Origin: Lantana camara
Taxonomy: Eukaryota; Streptophyta; Magnoliopsida; Lamiales; Verbenaceae
Length of the DNA: 64,000 bases
Direction of reading: 5' to 3'
Assembly: GCA_037501455.1 (NCBI GenBank)
Contig: CM074855.1
Coordinates: forward strand, 30,909,001-30,973,000
Shown here: in pieces, positions 49,201 through 60,031 of the stretch
Position numbering within the stretch: the stretch's first letter is position 1
Layout: each line of letters begins with the position of its first letter
The notes under the pieces: model-generated
Told to the model about the DNA's origin: nothing
Database searches by the model: none
What the model saw: only the letters and a program-made list of their open reading frames with translations
Made by a program: the position numbers and the translations under genes

Positions 49201-49627
49201 ATATACATATACTTATACTTATAATTTATTACACCCCCTTCACTTAGTCACTTTGACTAACCCTCTCGCCTGGTTTCAAATGCATGATTTCAGGAATCCA
49301 CGGAGCGACGCCTTAGAGGTATCTTGAAGCTTTAAGGTGTCATATCTTAGTTAATCAGGATTATACTAAGAGTGCATGTACCTATTTCAATAAGCACTCT
49401 CCTATGAAATTAGATCTATCGCTGTAATTACTTATCCAACTTAATGATATGTGTTTCGTCATGTATTGTCCCCTTATATTGCTCAAGTTTATTTTCCGTT
49501 GCGTTTAAATTTCATACTCTGGTATTGTATAGTCTTGTCCGTTCGCCGGAGTATTTCTCGAGTGCTAGGTCTCACATCCACTCGGGAAGTACAACGGTGC
49601 GGGGTTGTAGTGTTAAGGGGCGCTACA
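46264..49627 (+). mobile_element. Element F: solo LTR with 5-bp TSD
   Basis: A 3364-bp sequence from TGTAACAGCCC to GGGCGCTACA flanked by TAAGC (46259-46263 and 49628-49632). No internal region, primer site or polypurine tract is present and only one LTR copy exists, so it is a solo LTR left by recombination. Its termini resemble the other LTRs, but the body is diverged. Removing it and one TAAGC rejoins the element B ORF remnant. Confidence 0.85.
47409..47418 (+). promoter_or_regulatory. TATA box of LTR F
   Basis: CTATAAATAC is followed about 30 bp later by an A/C-rich stretch (CTCACAAATCAACACACAAA) and a CT-rich leader, a classic plant TATA and initiator arrangement. A strong splice donor (CTAAG before GTATGT, 47513) lies about 70 nt further on. 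Confidence 0.55.
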
Positions 49628-49945
49628 TAAGCAATCGGAAAAAAAGTTTAATTCACCAATCTAAACTCATAAAGGATAAGCACGAGAATCTTGATCAAGG
49701 TGACGACTAGAAGTAGGGGTCGATTTTCGAGAAAAAGTTTGGATGCTAACCCCGTGGACGTAGAAGAATTAGGGATCAAGAAATTGCAATCCCAGACGGT
49801 GGAATATACAAGTTGATGCACCAGGATTCTTGGAAATCTTGAAGACCGTGGGAAAAACGAGGAGGAATCAGCAAGTCAAAGGAAGCCCGTGAGTAGAGAA
49901 GCGAGGATAAGCTACCGAACTAATGGCTTGCCATCGGGGTGACAG

Positions 49946-50126
49946 GTTCTAGACATTCATAGCACGTGCATCATAATTTGCACCAAATTATTTAATTTTC
50001 CTTATTAAACTTGTGTGTGCATCCCTATTTGATTTCACTGCTCTTATGTGTGCATATCAAAATTTTGCAAGTGTGCCACGTGCATCGTCATCTTAACCGA
50101 CATGTATTTTTGTGTTTATTTGATAG
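49946..50126 (+). other. Intron-like segment in element B
   Basis: A 181-bp AT-rich segment from GGTGACAG before GTTCTAGAC to TTTGATAG before AAAG, with CTTAACCGAC about 30 nt before the acceptor as a branch-site candidate. Boundaries are the same as in A and C. Confidence 0.5.
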
Positions 50127-50461
50127 AAAGCTCATTCACCTCACCTATCAAGCATCACTTTAACCGAGCCACTTTCGAATTCAGAGGAAGATGACTTCGG
50201 GGGAAATAAAGAATTTCAAGTAATGGATAGGCTGATGGAAATGGGATTTCAGAAAAGAAAAGCGAGACTAAAGTTGACTGTGGGGTGTTCGGATCGGACA
50301 AGAATAGGAAAAGGGTTTCGGACATCAAGAAAATTAGAAGGGAAGTTGAAAGGCAAAACCTTCGGGTTGCTATTTGGATTAAAACCTTCCCTAATGGAAA
50401 TTACTTATCAAGAATTTCGATGAAAGAAGACCGATAGAGTTTAACACGTAACGACAGAAAT
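50127..50461 (+). other. Element B internal, non-coding
   Basis: A short internal segment. A 66-codon open frame (50223-50423) has no recognised domain and no clear counterpart in the sister elements. Confidence 0.4.
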
Positions 50462-50474
50462 TTAAGGGGGAGAG
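50462..50474 (+). promoter_or_regulatory. Mid-element polypurine-like tract (element B)
   Basis: TTAAGGGGGAGAG, about 335 nt past the intron-like segment, as in the sister elements. Confidence 0.5.
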
Positions 50475-51179
50475 CACGACCAAGATGCAAATTCTAAACT
50501 TAAGGTCATGATTAAAGAAATATTTAGTAGGAACAACGTAAATACAATTAGGGAAGACCTGGGAGTCCTTATGATGGTAATCGGAAACGAGTAAAACGGC
50601 TTCAATGGTTAAACTGTTAAAGTGAGAGTTAAGTTACTAAATTCGGGTGAAGATTATCACGAGGTATAAAGGAGATGGTTCGTTGAACATTTCTATGTAT
50701 CGAATTCCGATTTGGAGGTGATGTAATTATAAGGGAGCTTCTGTGAACTCCTAAGTCAGAATTGACAAGAGAAAGTCGAATCAAGTTAGCATATAATGGG
50801 ATGATGTCAATCAAGATTAATTCAATGAAGTACAAAGGGGCTCCAACAAAGACAATATTGTTAAGTCATCGGTTATTTCAATGGTAATTTGGAAGGAAAC
50901 TTAAGCAGAGACCAAACCGAAAAGGATGATCATTGGAGGATTTACATCAAACTTCAAGAATCATCAAGAATATTCTATCTTCGATTCAAGAAATGTGGGG
51001 CCAAATACCGAATATAACCTTAAGGGGTTAAAGAGAATGAACGGATAACATGAACGAAAGATGGGAAAGGATTCGTGTTAAGATAAACCACAATGATAAA
51101 TATCTCAAGGTCGGGATTAAATCGTCAAGGTTGTCAAGATAGAAGGTGATTTTCACAATACATCCGAAGAGGGAGTTAC
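50475..51179 (+). other. Element B internal, decayed 3' part
   Basis: About 700 nt with no usable frame and none of the hairpin units seen in A, C and D. The segment that should hold the hairpins, polypurine tract and 3' LTR is missing. Confidence 0.45.
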
Positions 51180-51324
51180 CGATAGTCTAGAAAATGCAAA
51201 AAAGGTGACCACACTGACAATTGTTGTATAGGGACTAAATGAGACGAGTGGCGCTCTGCAGATTATCACGCCTCAAATAACAGACCATGAAGAAGATACT
51301 GAAATTAGATGAGCCCTTGCCAAA
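51180..51324 (+). pseudogene. LINE ORF1 middle fragment
   Basis: One frame reads GALQIITPQITDHEEDTEI, a stop, then ALAKSY, and continues across element D into MTIDDLTKDN at 59777. This is the low-complexity ORF1 tail of the plus-strand LINE. The left boundary with element B is approximate. Confidence 0.6.
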
Positions 51325-51329
51325 AGTTA

Positions 51330-53700
51330 TGTAACGCCCCAATTTCAGGTACGCTCGACACGTGTGAGTTTCGAGCGTTAGGATTTTATTTTATTATTTT
51401 CGCTTAGTTAATTTAAACGTGTTACATTAATTTTTATAATTGCGTGCAACATGAACATGTGGAAATATATGAAATATGTATCAACTTGAGAATTATTGTA
51501 TCATTAGAATTTAATTATTACATGAACTAATTGCCCAATTTGATTTAATTGCTAAATTGTCCTTAGATGCTCATTTCTTTCAATTGAGGGACCTAATTGC
51601 ATGAAAACCTTTTGGACTTAATTGATCACTTTTCAAACCTTTTATACTCAATTGCATGACTTATAAAACTTGGGGGATTGAATCATAATTATTACATATT
51701 TTCCCAAACATGTCGGTATATGCATCTCTCTCAATCAATCATCTTCATTTTCATGACAATCATCTCATTCTTCTTCCTTGCTCCACCGAACCAAAACCTC
51801 CATGAAGGGAGAGGAAGATTTCATCAATTCATCAAGGTTTTCCAAGGAAATTCCATGCTTAGGAGCTCAATCATCTAGCTTCATCATTTCCTTCTTCTTA
51901 TTTCTCATTCAAGGTATATATGAGCATACATGATTTTCTTGGGAATTATATGAAGCTAGGGTTCATGAATTGAAAGTGATATGTTGTGTATAAGTTGTTA
52001 GAAATATGATTGCATAAATTATAGCTTGAAATCCATGCTTAAATCTTGAGGTTTATGGAGTTATATGTTAATTGGACATATGAGCTCAAGTTGGAGATAT
52101 TGATGATTAAAGCTTGGATTATGTGTTTATATTACATATTATTGCTTCTTAAGCATGTATACATACTCTTCTTCATGAATTATAATTGCTAGAATTAACT
52201 ACAAGTGTTTTGGGAGTTTTGTTGGTTGAATTCGGGCTCCCCTGTTTCTTCCCCTGTTCTGCTGCATCTTCTGTAAGACGGGAACGGCCCTTCCCGTTCC
52301 CTTTGTAAACAGGGAACGGCCGTTCCCATAATTTGAATAGTGCAGGGTGGCGAGGACGGGAACGACCGTTCCCATTTTGGCTTGCAAGCCGGAACGGCCG
52401 TTCCCAGCTTCGGGAGCAGTTTCGGGAGTGGGGGAACGGCCCTTCCCATTTTGTGTGAAAACCTGGAACGGCCGTTCCCATGCCCCTGGAAGTGCAGAAA
52501 CATTCTGCACAAAATTACAATTTTGGCCCCTCGTTCCAATGGCCTACTTGATCCCGAATTGCTATTATATGATTGATTGTATGTCGAAACAACATGTTAT
52601 CATGCTACAGTGCGTATTGCTTGATGTCTCGTATATGATCGTGCCGTGCGTCATTATATGAAGAGTATGCTTGAATGGTTGTCTCATGCACGTACCTTGT
52701 CCCGTTTCTTGTCCAGTTATTCTCCAGGGCGGAGATTGTGGATCATGAGCACGTTCACGCATTCACGAGTCGTGTGTCGCCTGTCAGGTGAGGTTTAATT
52801 TCTAGTTACATAGAACCCGTATATCCCTTATGTGATATTTCGGCCAAAAGGTATTTATAGCTATAATTTTTATAAACTATTGACCACGATTTATAGTTAC
52901 ATTTTATCAAGTCATATGTTATTTCAAGCAAGTCATGTTTCAAGCAAGCAAGCCATGATTGTCCATGTTCATGATTTCAAGCATGTTTAGGCGAGTAGCA
53001 TGATCGTTCACGATGGGCCCGAGGGTAGTGACTAGAGCCAACCGGGAAAGCAAGGGCTGACGGGTAACTCTGGTGCTATCCTCACCACATTTGGGGTCAC
53101 CCCTGAATCCACTAGGAGGTTAGTGGAGGAAGGAGCTCCGGGCTTAGGGATTCATGTACCCTCTGCTCACCATGTCGTGGATGGTGAAGGCTAGCTACCT
53201 TCCCATCATTGGAGGGAGAAGGAGACTGGGGACGAGTCCGGCACCACGGATGCGCCTCGGGTTATTTCATGATTGTTACTCCATGAATATGTTACCTGAT
53301 TACACTATTGCACGATAACACGATAATTGACTGCATGATCACCTCTTGATTAATAAACAAGCAAGCATGTTCATGTTCTTTGGGAGTAAGGTTGGAGACC
53401 GCCCTCACTCGCCGGGGCCATGTATTGATTGATTGCATGATAATGAACAAGTATTTAATATTGACAGTTGTATTCTCGGGCGAAGCTATATTATTATTGA
53501 ACTTGTATAATTATCTTTTATGAACCTTTACCCGAGAATATGACTTGCATGTTATCTGCGCTAATATCTATATAAACCCCTCACTCGGTCTTCACAGACT
53601 GACGCCTTCACCTTTCAGGTATTGCAGGTGCACGCTAGGCGGGAGTGAGTCGAGTCGGGTCCAGTTCATGTAGTCGTGTCATCCGTGGTTCGTGCATTTA

Positions 53701-53732
<32 letters not shown>

Positions 53733-54032
53733 CATTAGTGTTAATTCAGGAATTGTAATTATCGTTATTCTTTAATGGAAGATGATAATCTAGATTATGC
53801 ACTACTTGATAAATGAGAAATATCATGATTGAATAAATGAAACTATTTGTTAGAAATTGTTTTATGCTTCCGCTTTGTCTTATTGCATGTTTTAGTTATC
53901 CCGCCTAGCTTGTCGAGTATTGCATTGTCACCCGTTCGCTATAGATTGGTTCATGTACGGATTGGCCATTTCGTATGTGAATTGATCTATAGTGCGGGGG
54001 TGTGGCACCTCCACGTGTCAAGGGGTGCTACA
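51330..54032 (+). repeat. Element D 5' LTR
   Basis: TGTAACGCCCC to GGGTGCTACA. It holds six palindromes at 52280-52480, a leader-intron candidate 51914-53627 (TTCAAG before GTATAT, acceptor ATTGCAG), and a (TTA)n tract near 53697-53730. ORFs of 65-114 codons over the palindromes also appear in the other LTR and have no domain. Confidence 0.94.
52280..52480. repeat. Array of six palindromes in D 5' LTR
   Basis: Copies of GGGAACGGCC(G/C)TTCCC and GGAACGGCCGTTCCC, one with GACCG in the centre. Spacing is irregular, with unique sequence between. The array repeats at 58022-58222. Confidence 0.92.
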
Positions 54033-54039
54033 TCTGAGG

Positions 54040-54051
54040 TGGTATCAGAGC
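54040..54051 (+). promoter_or_regulatory. Primer binding site of element D
   Basis: TGGTATCAGAGC, seven bases after the 5' LTR; initiator tRNA-Met type. Confidence 0.92.
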
Positions 54052-54546
54052 CCGGTTGCAAAACCGAGGTTCTAGTGTCGTGTTGTGTCGAGTCTAGGTC
54101 GTACGGCATAGGAATTACGTGATAATTTGAGAGTCCTGCATTTTAATTGAAATTACTTGGCTATTTGGATTCCTTGAATCACCTGAAATACTTGATAACT
54201 TGTACTTTATATTAATTCATGCTATTAATTGCCATTGAGTGATCTCGCATTGTTTGGAATTTATATGGCCAACGTGTTTACTTTAAATATTGATGAAATA
54301 CTTGTTTCAATTTATATTAAATTCTTGTTGTCAGCATCAATTATGTGACAATTACGTGACTCGAACACGCTTCACCCACATGCATTTATTTGCAAAGCAA
54401 GTCGTGAGTGACAGGTTTTGGGAAGATATGAATCAAGGCTGGAGGATTTGAGGACTTAGGAGACTGATCGACCGCTTGGATCAAGTTGCAATTCGGTCAA
54501 GCGAGAATGAACACCGGGATCGAGCCCAACGTTACTACGGTGCCAG
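54052..54546 (+). other. Element D internal, first part
   Basis: There is no intact ORF. A frame around 54405-54546 reads SDRFWEDMNQGWRI, a stop, then RLIDRLDQVAIRSSENEHRD and ends YYGA at the intron-like donor, suggesting a decayed charged, helical protein. The ATGAAGATAATATC start shared by A and B was not found here. Confidence 0.45.
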
Positions 54547-54810
54547 GTTCTTCAATGCATACATAAGCACGTGCATCAAAGCTATTAATTAATTGCTTCT
54601 CATTTGTAAATGTTGTTTTACTTGTATTTAAAACTTTCTACTTGATGTCTTGGATGCATGTTCAAATTATTTACATTATTTACCTTGCCTTACTTATAGG
54701 TATAGGTTCAAGATGATATAATTGTTCTAATATGTTGCATTTTAAATTGATGATAATATGAACGTTGGCACTTTAATCATCATGCATTATTTAGTGGTTG
54801 TTGTCAATAG
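54547..54810 (+). other. Intron-like segment in element D
   Basis: A 264-bp AT-rich segment from GGTGCCAG before GTTCTTCAATGC to TTGTCAATAG before GCTT. It begins with the shared words GCAT and CATAAGCACGTGCATCA. It is longer than the 178-181 bp copies in A, B and C. Confidence 0.45.
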
Positions 54811-55440
54811 GCTTTCGAATGCTCTGCACAATCTTTGCTCCTATTTCTACAACTTGAATTTAAAGAAGGGGTTTTGAAGTGTTGGGTATCAGGTTGGGAA
54901 ACGAGTTAATTGATGTTGCTTGGAGCTTAGAAATGTTTGGGGATTGTGAGAAGTATTGGTCCGGAATTTAGTGGGAGCCGGGGTATGAAGTAAATATTGG
55001 GGAATTTTGGAAAACTGGAAATGGTGATAAGTCCAAGTAGACAAATGTTCAGTGGGTTTTTCAACCTTCAGAAATTAATTACCATTTTGGGAATTCAGTA
55101 AGAGTAGGAGAAAGAACTCTTCTTGCTTTGGATCAGGATGCTAGCTTAACAGATATCAACTTTAGAAGCAGTAGAGGGTAAATATAGGATATGACATTTT
55201 CGTGAGTAGCAGAAAGGATGTGGGATGCTGAAGAATTTTAATATCAAACCAAAGTGGTGATAGTCAGGGAGCTTCAAGTTGAGTATGTAGGTAATATAAA
55301 GAATTAGAAAGAAATCATCAATCCACATTTTGATTAACGATCAGTAGGACAAAGACAAGGTTACGGGAATGGAGTCAGCAGAGAAGCTTGCAAGTGGGAA
55401 GGGACAGAAGGAACCCAAGGGATAAGAAAATTTCCATTTT
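54811..55440 (+). other. Element D internal, middle part
   Basis: Non-coding or fully decayed; many G-rich, stop-broken frames. No domain recognised. Confidence 0.45.
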
Positions 55441-55454
55441 CTTAAGGGGGAGAG
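55441..55454 (+). promoter_or_regulatory. Mid-element polypurine tract (element D)
   Basis: CTTAAGGGGGAGAG, an exact copy of the first 14 bases of the terminal polypurine tract at 57055-57070, about 46% of the way through the internal region. Confidence 0.55.
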
Positions 55455-55784
55455 CCGGTCTGGGAATGAATTAAATCGGAAGTTGGACAACATTCAGGAG
55501 AGTCAGGAACCCTCTATCAGAACCATGTGAAAGAAGTTTCAGTTAACTCAACCTTTCCTCCCTCTTACACAAAGAAAAGTCTCATCATCGACAGTACCTT
55601 TGCTTTATTATCATTTTCCGGAAAGTGGGTGCACTGCCTGCAACCCTCCGACAACCTCAGGATATCATTTGACTCAGTAAATAGAAAAGAATTCAGTTTG
55701 GGCGATATCTAGAACCAATCTCAAGTTTTGATAGGTTAACTCCGATAAGAGTTTTCTTACGAAGTTGTTACTTGTACCCTAGAG

Positions 55785-56069
55785 ATGTTTGGGAATGCTC
55801 ATCGTGCTTCCATTCGTGAGGTTGCCGTCACCTCCATGAATACACCAGTTTACTATGAACCCTTCAGGGAGATGGAAACTCGAGTGATCCTCTGTTTCAG
55901 AATGTTCCGTGGAATTGTGGGGTATGTCTTTAAACTTCAGGGGCCAAAGGAAGACGTTTCACCAGGACCTGATTCTTTCGGTTTCTATGCAAGTGTGCTT
56001 GCTGAATTACTCTTACGGGACGACGACCTTGATTCCTCTATTGCAAAGATCCGCTGTATTGTTAAATAA
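55785..56069 (+). CDS. Small hypothetical ORF in element D, 94 codons
   Basis: This is the longest open frame inside D. It starts MFGNAHRASIREVAVTSMNT and ends RCIVK. I recognise no family, zinc knuckle or catalytic motif. A shorter frame lies just upstream (55527-55712). No counterpart of comparable length was found in A, B or C, so it may be a chance frame or the remains of captured sequence. Confidence 0.2.
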   Translation: MFGNAHRASIREVAVTSMNTPVYYEPFREMETRVILCFRMFRGIVGYVFKLQGPKEDVSPGPDSFGFYASVLAELLLRDDDLDSSIAKIRCIVK

Positions 56070-56719
56070 GGACTAAGAGCTCAACTTTCAGATTGCAAAT
56101 AAGAAGTCAAGATTGTTGCTTCGGGAAAAAGTTTTCTTTAATTAATGAGGTCGGAGGAGTGGTAACACCTGTTTCTCTGCTCGTTAAACAGGAGCTTGCT
56201 TGGAACACAAAGCCAGTCTTTTAAGCTTGAATGGGAAATTACACTCTCACAAGAATATCAGAGTATTTTCAATTCTGGAATCGGAATGTAAATGTGGGAA
56301 TTAGTGCAAGAATGGTTCAACCGGCAAATCTGTAATTCAGACAGGTCTGAAGATTGGGCGATTAATGATGATTTACGGATTATGTTAGAAAATAGCACAG
56401 TGGCAGGAATGGCATTAAAGAATCAAGTATTCAACTGAATTAATTCAGTTCGGGAACTTCAATCCTCGGTGAACGGTACACTTCATCATGCATACCACGA
56501 GCATTGTTATTTTATCATTATCATTATCTTGTTAATTGTGTACATGACTTGTTTATTATTAATTGTTAATTGTTATTATTTTGTTATTCTCGACATATGA
56601 TTCCTTGTTTATTATTAATTGTAATGTGAATAATTATTTGCGTAAATGATAATTTTACTTGATCCTTGGGTGGTAAGTGTTAATATTTGTCTAAGTACTT
56701 GCTTAAATTTGATTCGTGT

Positions 56720-56830
56720 GCGTGAGAGACGGGGATTCTCTCAGGGTTGTCAAGAGACGGGGTTCTCTTGTTACTTGTTCGAGAGACGGGGCTCTCTCGT
56801 TAATTGGTTGAGAGACGGGGCACTCTCAGT
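56720..56830 (+). repeat. Four hairpin units (element D)
   Basis: GAGAGACGGGGATTCTCTC, AAGAGACGGGGTTCTCTT, GAGAGACGGGGCTCTCTC and GAGAGACGGGGCACTCTC in a row, about 240 nt before the polypurine tract. The second unit replaces the outer G-C pair with A-T on both sides. These are the complement of the A and C units, consistent with the opposite orientation of D. Confidence 0.8.
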
Positions 56831-57054
56831 ATTTTCAACTACTTGTCAATTTGTTATAGTGGAAGGCTAGATTTCTTTCGAGTGATTAGACTCCGGGAGT
56901 TGAGGGTCGTGCTTTCATATTTCGGCGGACCTTGTGGAATGAAGATCTCTTTCAAACTAATCCCTGATGGGGAGTAGCTAACCCGCGTGGGATGAACATG
57001 TAAGAGCCAATTAAATCCCAGAAATTCAGGACAATGAATCCGAGGACGGATTCT

Positions 57055-57070
57055 CTTAAGGGGGAGAGAA
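57055..57070 (+). promoter_or_regulatory. Terminal polypurine tract of element D
   Basis: CTTAAGGGGGAGAGAA ends one base before the 3' LTR at 57072. Confidence 0.88.
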
Positions 57071-57071
57071 T

Positions 57072-59767
57072 TGTAACGCCCCAATTTCAGGTACGCTCGA
57101 CACGTGTGAGTTTCGAGCGTTAGGATTTTATTTTATTATTTTCGCTTAGTTAATTTAAACGTGTTACATTAATTTTTATAATTGCGTGCAACATGAACAT
57201 GTGGAAATATATGAAATATGTATCAACTTGAGAATTATTGTATCATTAGAATTTAATTATTACATGAACTAATTGCCCAATTTGATTTAATTGCTAAATT
57301 GTCCTTAGATGCTCATTTCTTTCAATTGAGGGACCTAATTGCATGAAAACCTTTTGGACTTAATTGATCACTTTTCAAACCTTTTATACTCAATTGCATG
57401 ACTTATAAAACTTGGGGGATTGAATCATAATTATTACATATTTTCCCAAACATGTCGGTATATGCATCTCTCTCAATCAATCATCTTCATTTTCATGACA
57501 ATCATCTCATTCTTCTTCCTTGCTCCACCGAACCAAAACCTCCATGAAGGGAGAGGAAGATTTCATCAATTCATCAAGGTTTTCCAAGGAAATTCCATGC
57601 TTAGGAGCTCAATCATCTAGCTTCATCATTTCCTTCTTCTTATTTCTCATTCAAGGTATATATGAGCATACATGATTTTCTTGGGAATTATATGAAGCTA
57701 GGGTTCATGAATTGAAAGTGATATGTTGTGTATAAGTTGTTAGAAATATGATTGCATAAATTATAGCTTGAAATCCATGCTTAAATCTTGAGGTTTATGG
57801 AGTTATATGTTAATTGGACATATGAGCTCAAGTTGGAGATATTGATGATTAAAGCTTGGATTATGTGTTTATATTACATATTATTGCTTCTTAAGCATGT
57901 ATACATACTCTTCTTCATGAATTATAATTGCTAGAATTAACTACAAGTGTTTTGGGAGTTTTGTTGGTTGAATTCGGGCTCCCCTGTTTCTTCCCCTGTT
58001 CTACTGCATCTTCTGTAAGACGGGAACGGCCCTTCCCGTTCCCTTTGTAAACAGGGAACGGCCGTTCCCATAATTTGAATAGTGCAGGGCGGCGAGGACG
58101 GGAACGACCGTTCCCATTTTGGCTTGCAAGCCGGAACGGCCGTTCCCAGCTTCGGGAGCAGTTTCGGGAGTGGGGGAACGGCCCTTCCCATTTTGTGTGA
58201 AAACCTGGAACGGCCGTTCCCATGCCCCTGGAAGTGCAGAAACATTCTGCACAAAATTACAATTTTGGCCCCTCGTTCCAATGGCCTACTTGATCCCGAA
58301 TTGCTATTATATGATTGATTGTATGTCGAAACAACATGTTATCATGCTACAGTGCGTATTGCTTGATGTCTCGTATATGATCGTGCCGTGCGTCATTATA
58401 TGAAGAGTATGCTTGAATGGTTGTCTCATGCACGTACCTTGTCCCGTTTCTTGTCCAGTTATTCTCCAGGGCGGAGATTGTGGATCATGAGCACGTTCAC
58501 GCATTCACGAGTCGTGTGTCGCCTGTCAGGTGAGGTTTAATTTCTAGTTACATAGAACCCGTATATCCCTTATGTGATATTTCGGCCAAAAGGTATTTAT
58601 AGCTATAATTTTTATAAACTATTGACCACGATTTATAGTTACATTTTATCAAGTCATATGTTATTTCAAGCAAGTCATGTTTCAAGCAAGCAAGCCATGA
58701 TTGTCCATGTTCATGATTTCAAGCATGTTTAGGCGAGTAGCATGATCGTTCACGATGGGCCCGAGGGTAGTGACTAGAGCCAACCGGGAAAGCAAGGGCT
58801 GACGGGTAACTCTGGTGCTATCCTCACCACATTTGGGGTCACCCCTGAATCCACTAGGAGGTTAGTGGAGGAAGGAGCTCCGGGCTTAGGGATTCATGTA
58901 CCCTCGCTCACCATGTCGTGGATGGTGAAGGCTAGCTACCTTCCCATCATTGGAGGGAGAAGGAGACTGGGGACGAGTCCGGCACCACGGATGCGCCTCG
59001 GGTTATTTCATGATTGTTACTCCATGAATATGTTACCTGATTACACTATTGCACGATAACACGATAATTGACTGCATGATCACCTCTTGATTAATAAACA
59101 AGCAAGCATGTTCATGTTCTTTGGGAGTAAGGTTGGAGACCGCCCTCACTCGCCGGGGCCATGTATTGATTGATTGCATGATAATGAACAAGTATTTAAT
59201 ATTGACAGTTGTATTCTCGGGCGAAGCTATATTATTATTGAACTTGTATAATTATCTTTTATGAACCTTTACCCGAGAATATGACTTGCATGTTATCTGC
59301 GCTAATATCTATATAAACCCCTCACTCGGTCTTCACAGACTGACGCCTTCACCTTTCAGGTATTGCAGGTGCACGCTAGGCGGGAGTGAGTCGAGTCGGG
59401 TCCAGTTCATGTAGTCGTGTCATCCGTGGTTCGTGCATTTAATTATTATTATTATTATTATTATTATCATTAGTGTTAATTCAGGAATTGTAATTATCGT
59501 TATTCTTTAATGGAAGATGATAATCTAGATTATGCACTACTTGATAAATGAGAAATATCATGATTGAATAAATGAAACTATTTGTTAGAAATTGTTTTAT
59601 GCTTCCGCTTTGTCTTATTGCATGTTTTAGTTATCCCGCCTAGCTTGTCGAGTATTGCATTGTCACCCGTTCGCTATAGATTGGTTCATGTACGGATTGG
59701 CCATTTCGTATGTGAATTGATCTATAGTGCGGGGGTGTGGCACCTCCACGTGTCAAGGGGTGCTACA
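57072..59767 (+). repeat. Element D 3' LTR
   Basis: A 2696-bp LTR, nearly identical to the 5' copy at an offset of 5742. Visible differences are near 58003, 58089 and 58905 and in the (TTA)n length. Palindrome array at 58022-58222; leader-intron candidate from 57656. Confidence 0.94.
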
Positions 59768-59772
59768 AGTTA

Positions 59773-60031
59773 CATGACGATAGATGATCTGACAAAGGAT
59801 AACATAACAAACCAGTCCTCAAGTAGTGGTGATAAGGATGAGACTGTATTAGAAGACAGTCCAAAAGTCATAAAAGAAAAGGCCTTGCACAAGAGGACTA
59901 AATCGTTGGAAAATCTGGAAAATGACATGGATGAACAGAAAAGGAAAAAGAAACCTGAAACTACCAAAACTGCGAACCAGACCTCTGAAAGGACGTTGAG
60001 ATCGTTGGCCTTACCCATAGGTTATCCATGA
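59773..60031 (+). pseudogene. LINE ORF1, C-terminal end
   Basis: A lysine/glutamate-rich tail (KEKALHKRTKSLENLEN, KRKKKPETTK) ends RTLRSLALPIGYP and TGA. It closely resembles the ORF1 end of the minus-strand LINE at 62487 (RMLRSSALPVGPI). Its TGA overlaps the ATG of ORF2 in the word ATGA (60028-60031). Confidence 0.8.

Larger units (their letters stand above)
36320..51180 (+). mobile_element. Element B: non-autonomous LTR element, 3' end missing
   Basis: A 5' LTR (36320-45245, interrupted by E), a primer site and an internal region (45246 to about 51180, interrupted by solo LTR F). No 3' LTR follows; LINE ORF1 sequence reappears by about 51180-51240, so the 3' part has been deleted or rearranged. 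It has no polymerase genes. The exact right boundary is not visible to me. Confidence 0.7.
51330..59767 (+). mobile_element. Element D: complete non-autonomous LTR retrotransposon
   Basis: An 8438-bp element with target duplications AGTTA (51325-51329, 59768-59772). The LTRs are 2703 bp (51330-54032) and 2696 bp (57072-59767). The primer site is at 54040 and the polypurine tract ends at 57070. The internal region is only 3.0 kb and has no gag-pol. I noticed about three substitutions between LTRs plus a (TTA)n length change near 53697/59439, so insertion was very recent. Replication must have used proteins from another element. Confidence 0.94.

Noticed and set aside
52195..52661. Several overlapping 65-114 codon frames on both strands in the D LTR
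   Set aside because: Same reason: palindromes keep frames open on both strands. They recur unchanged in the other LTR because the DNA is duplicated.
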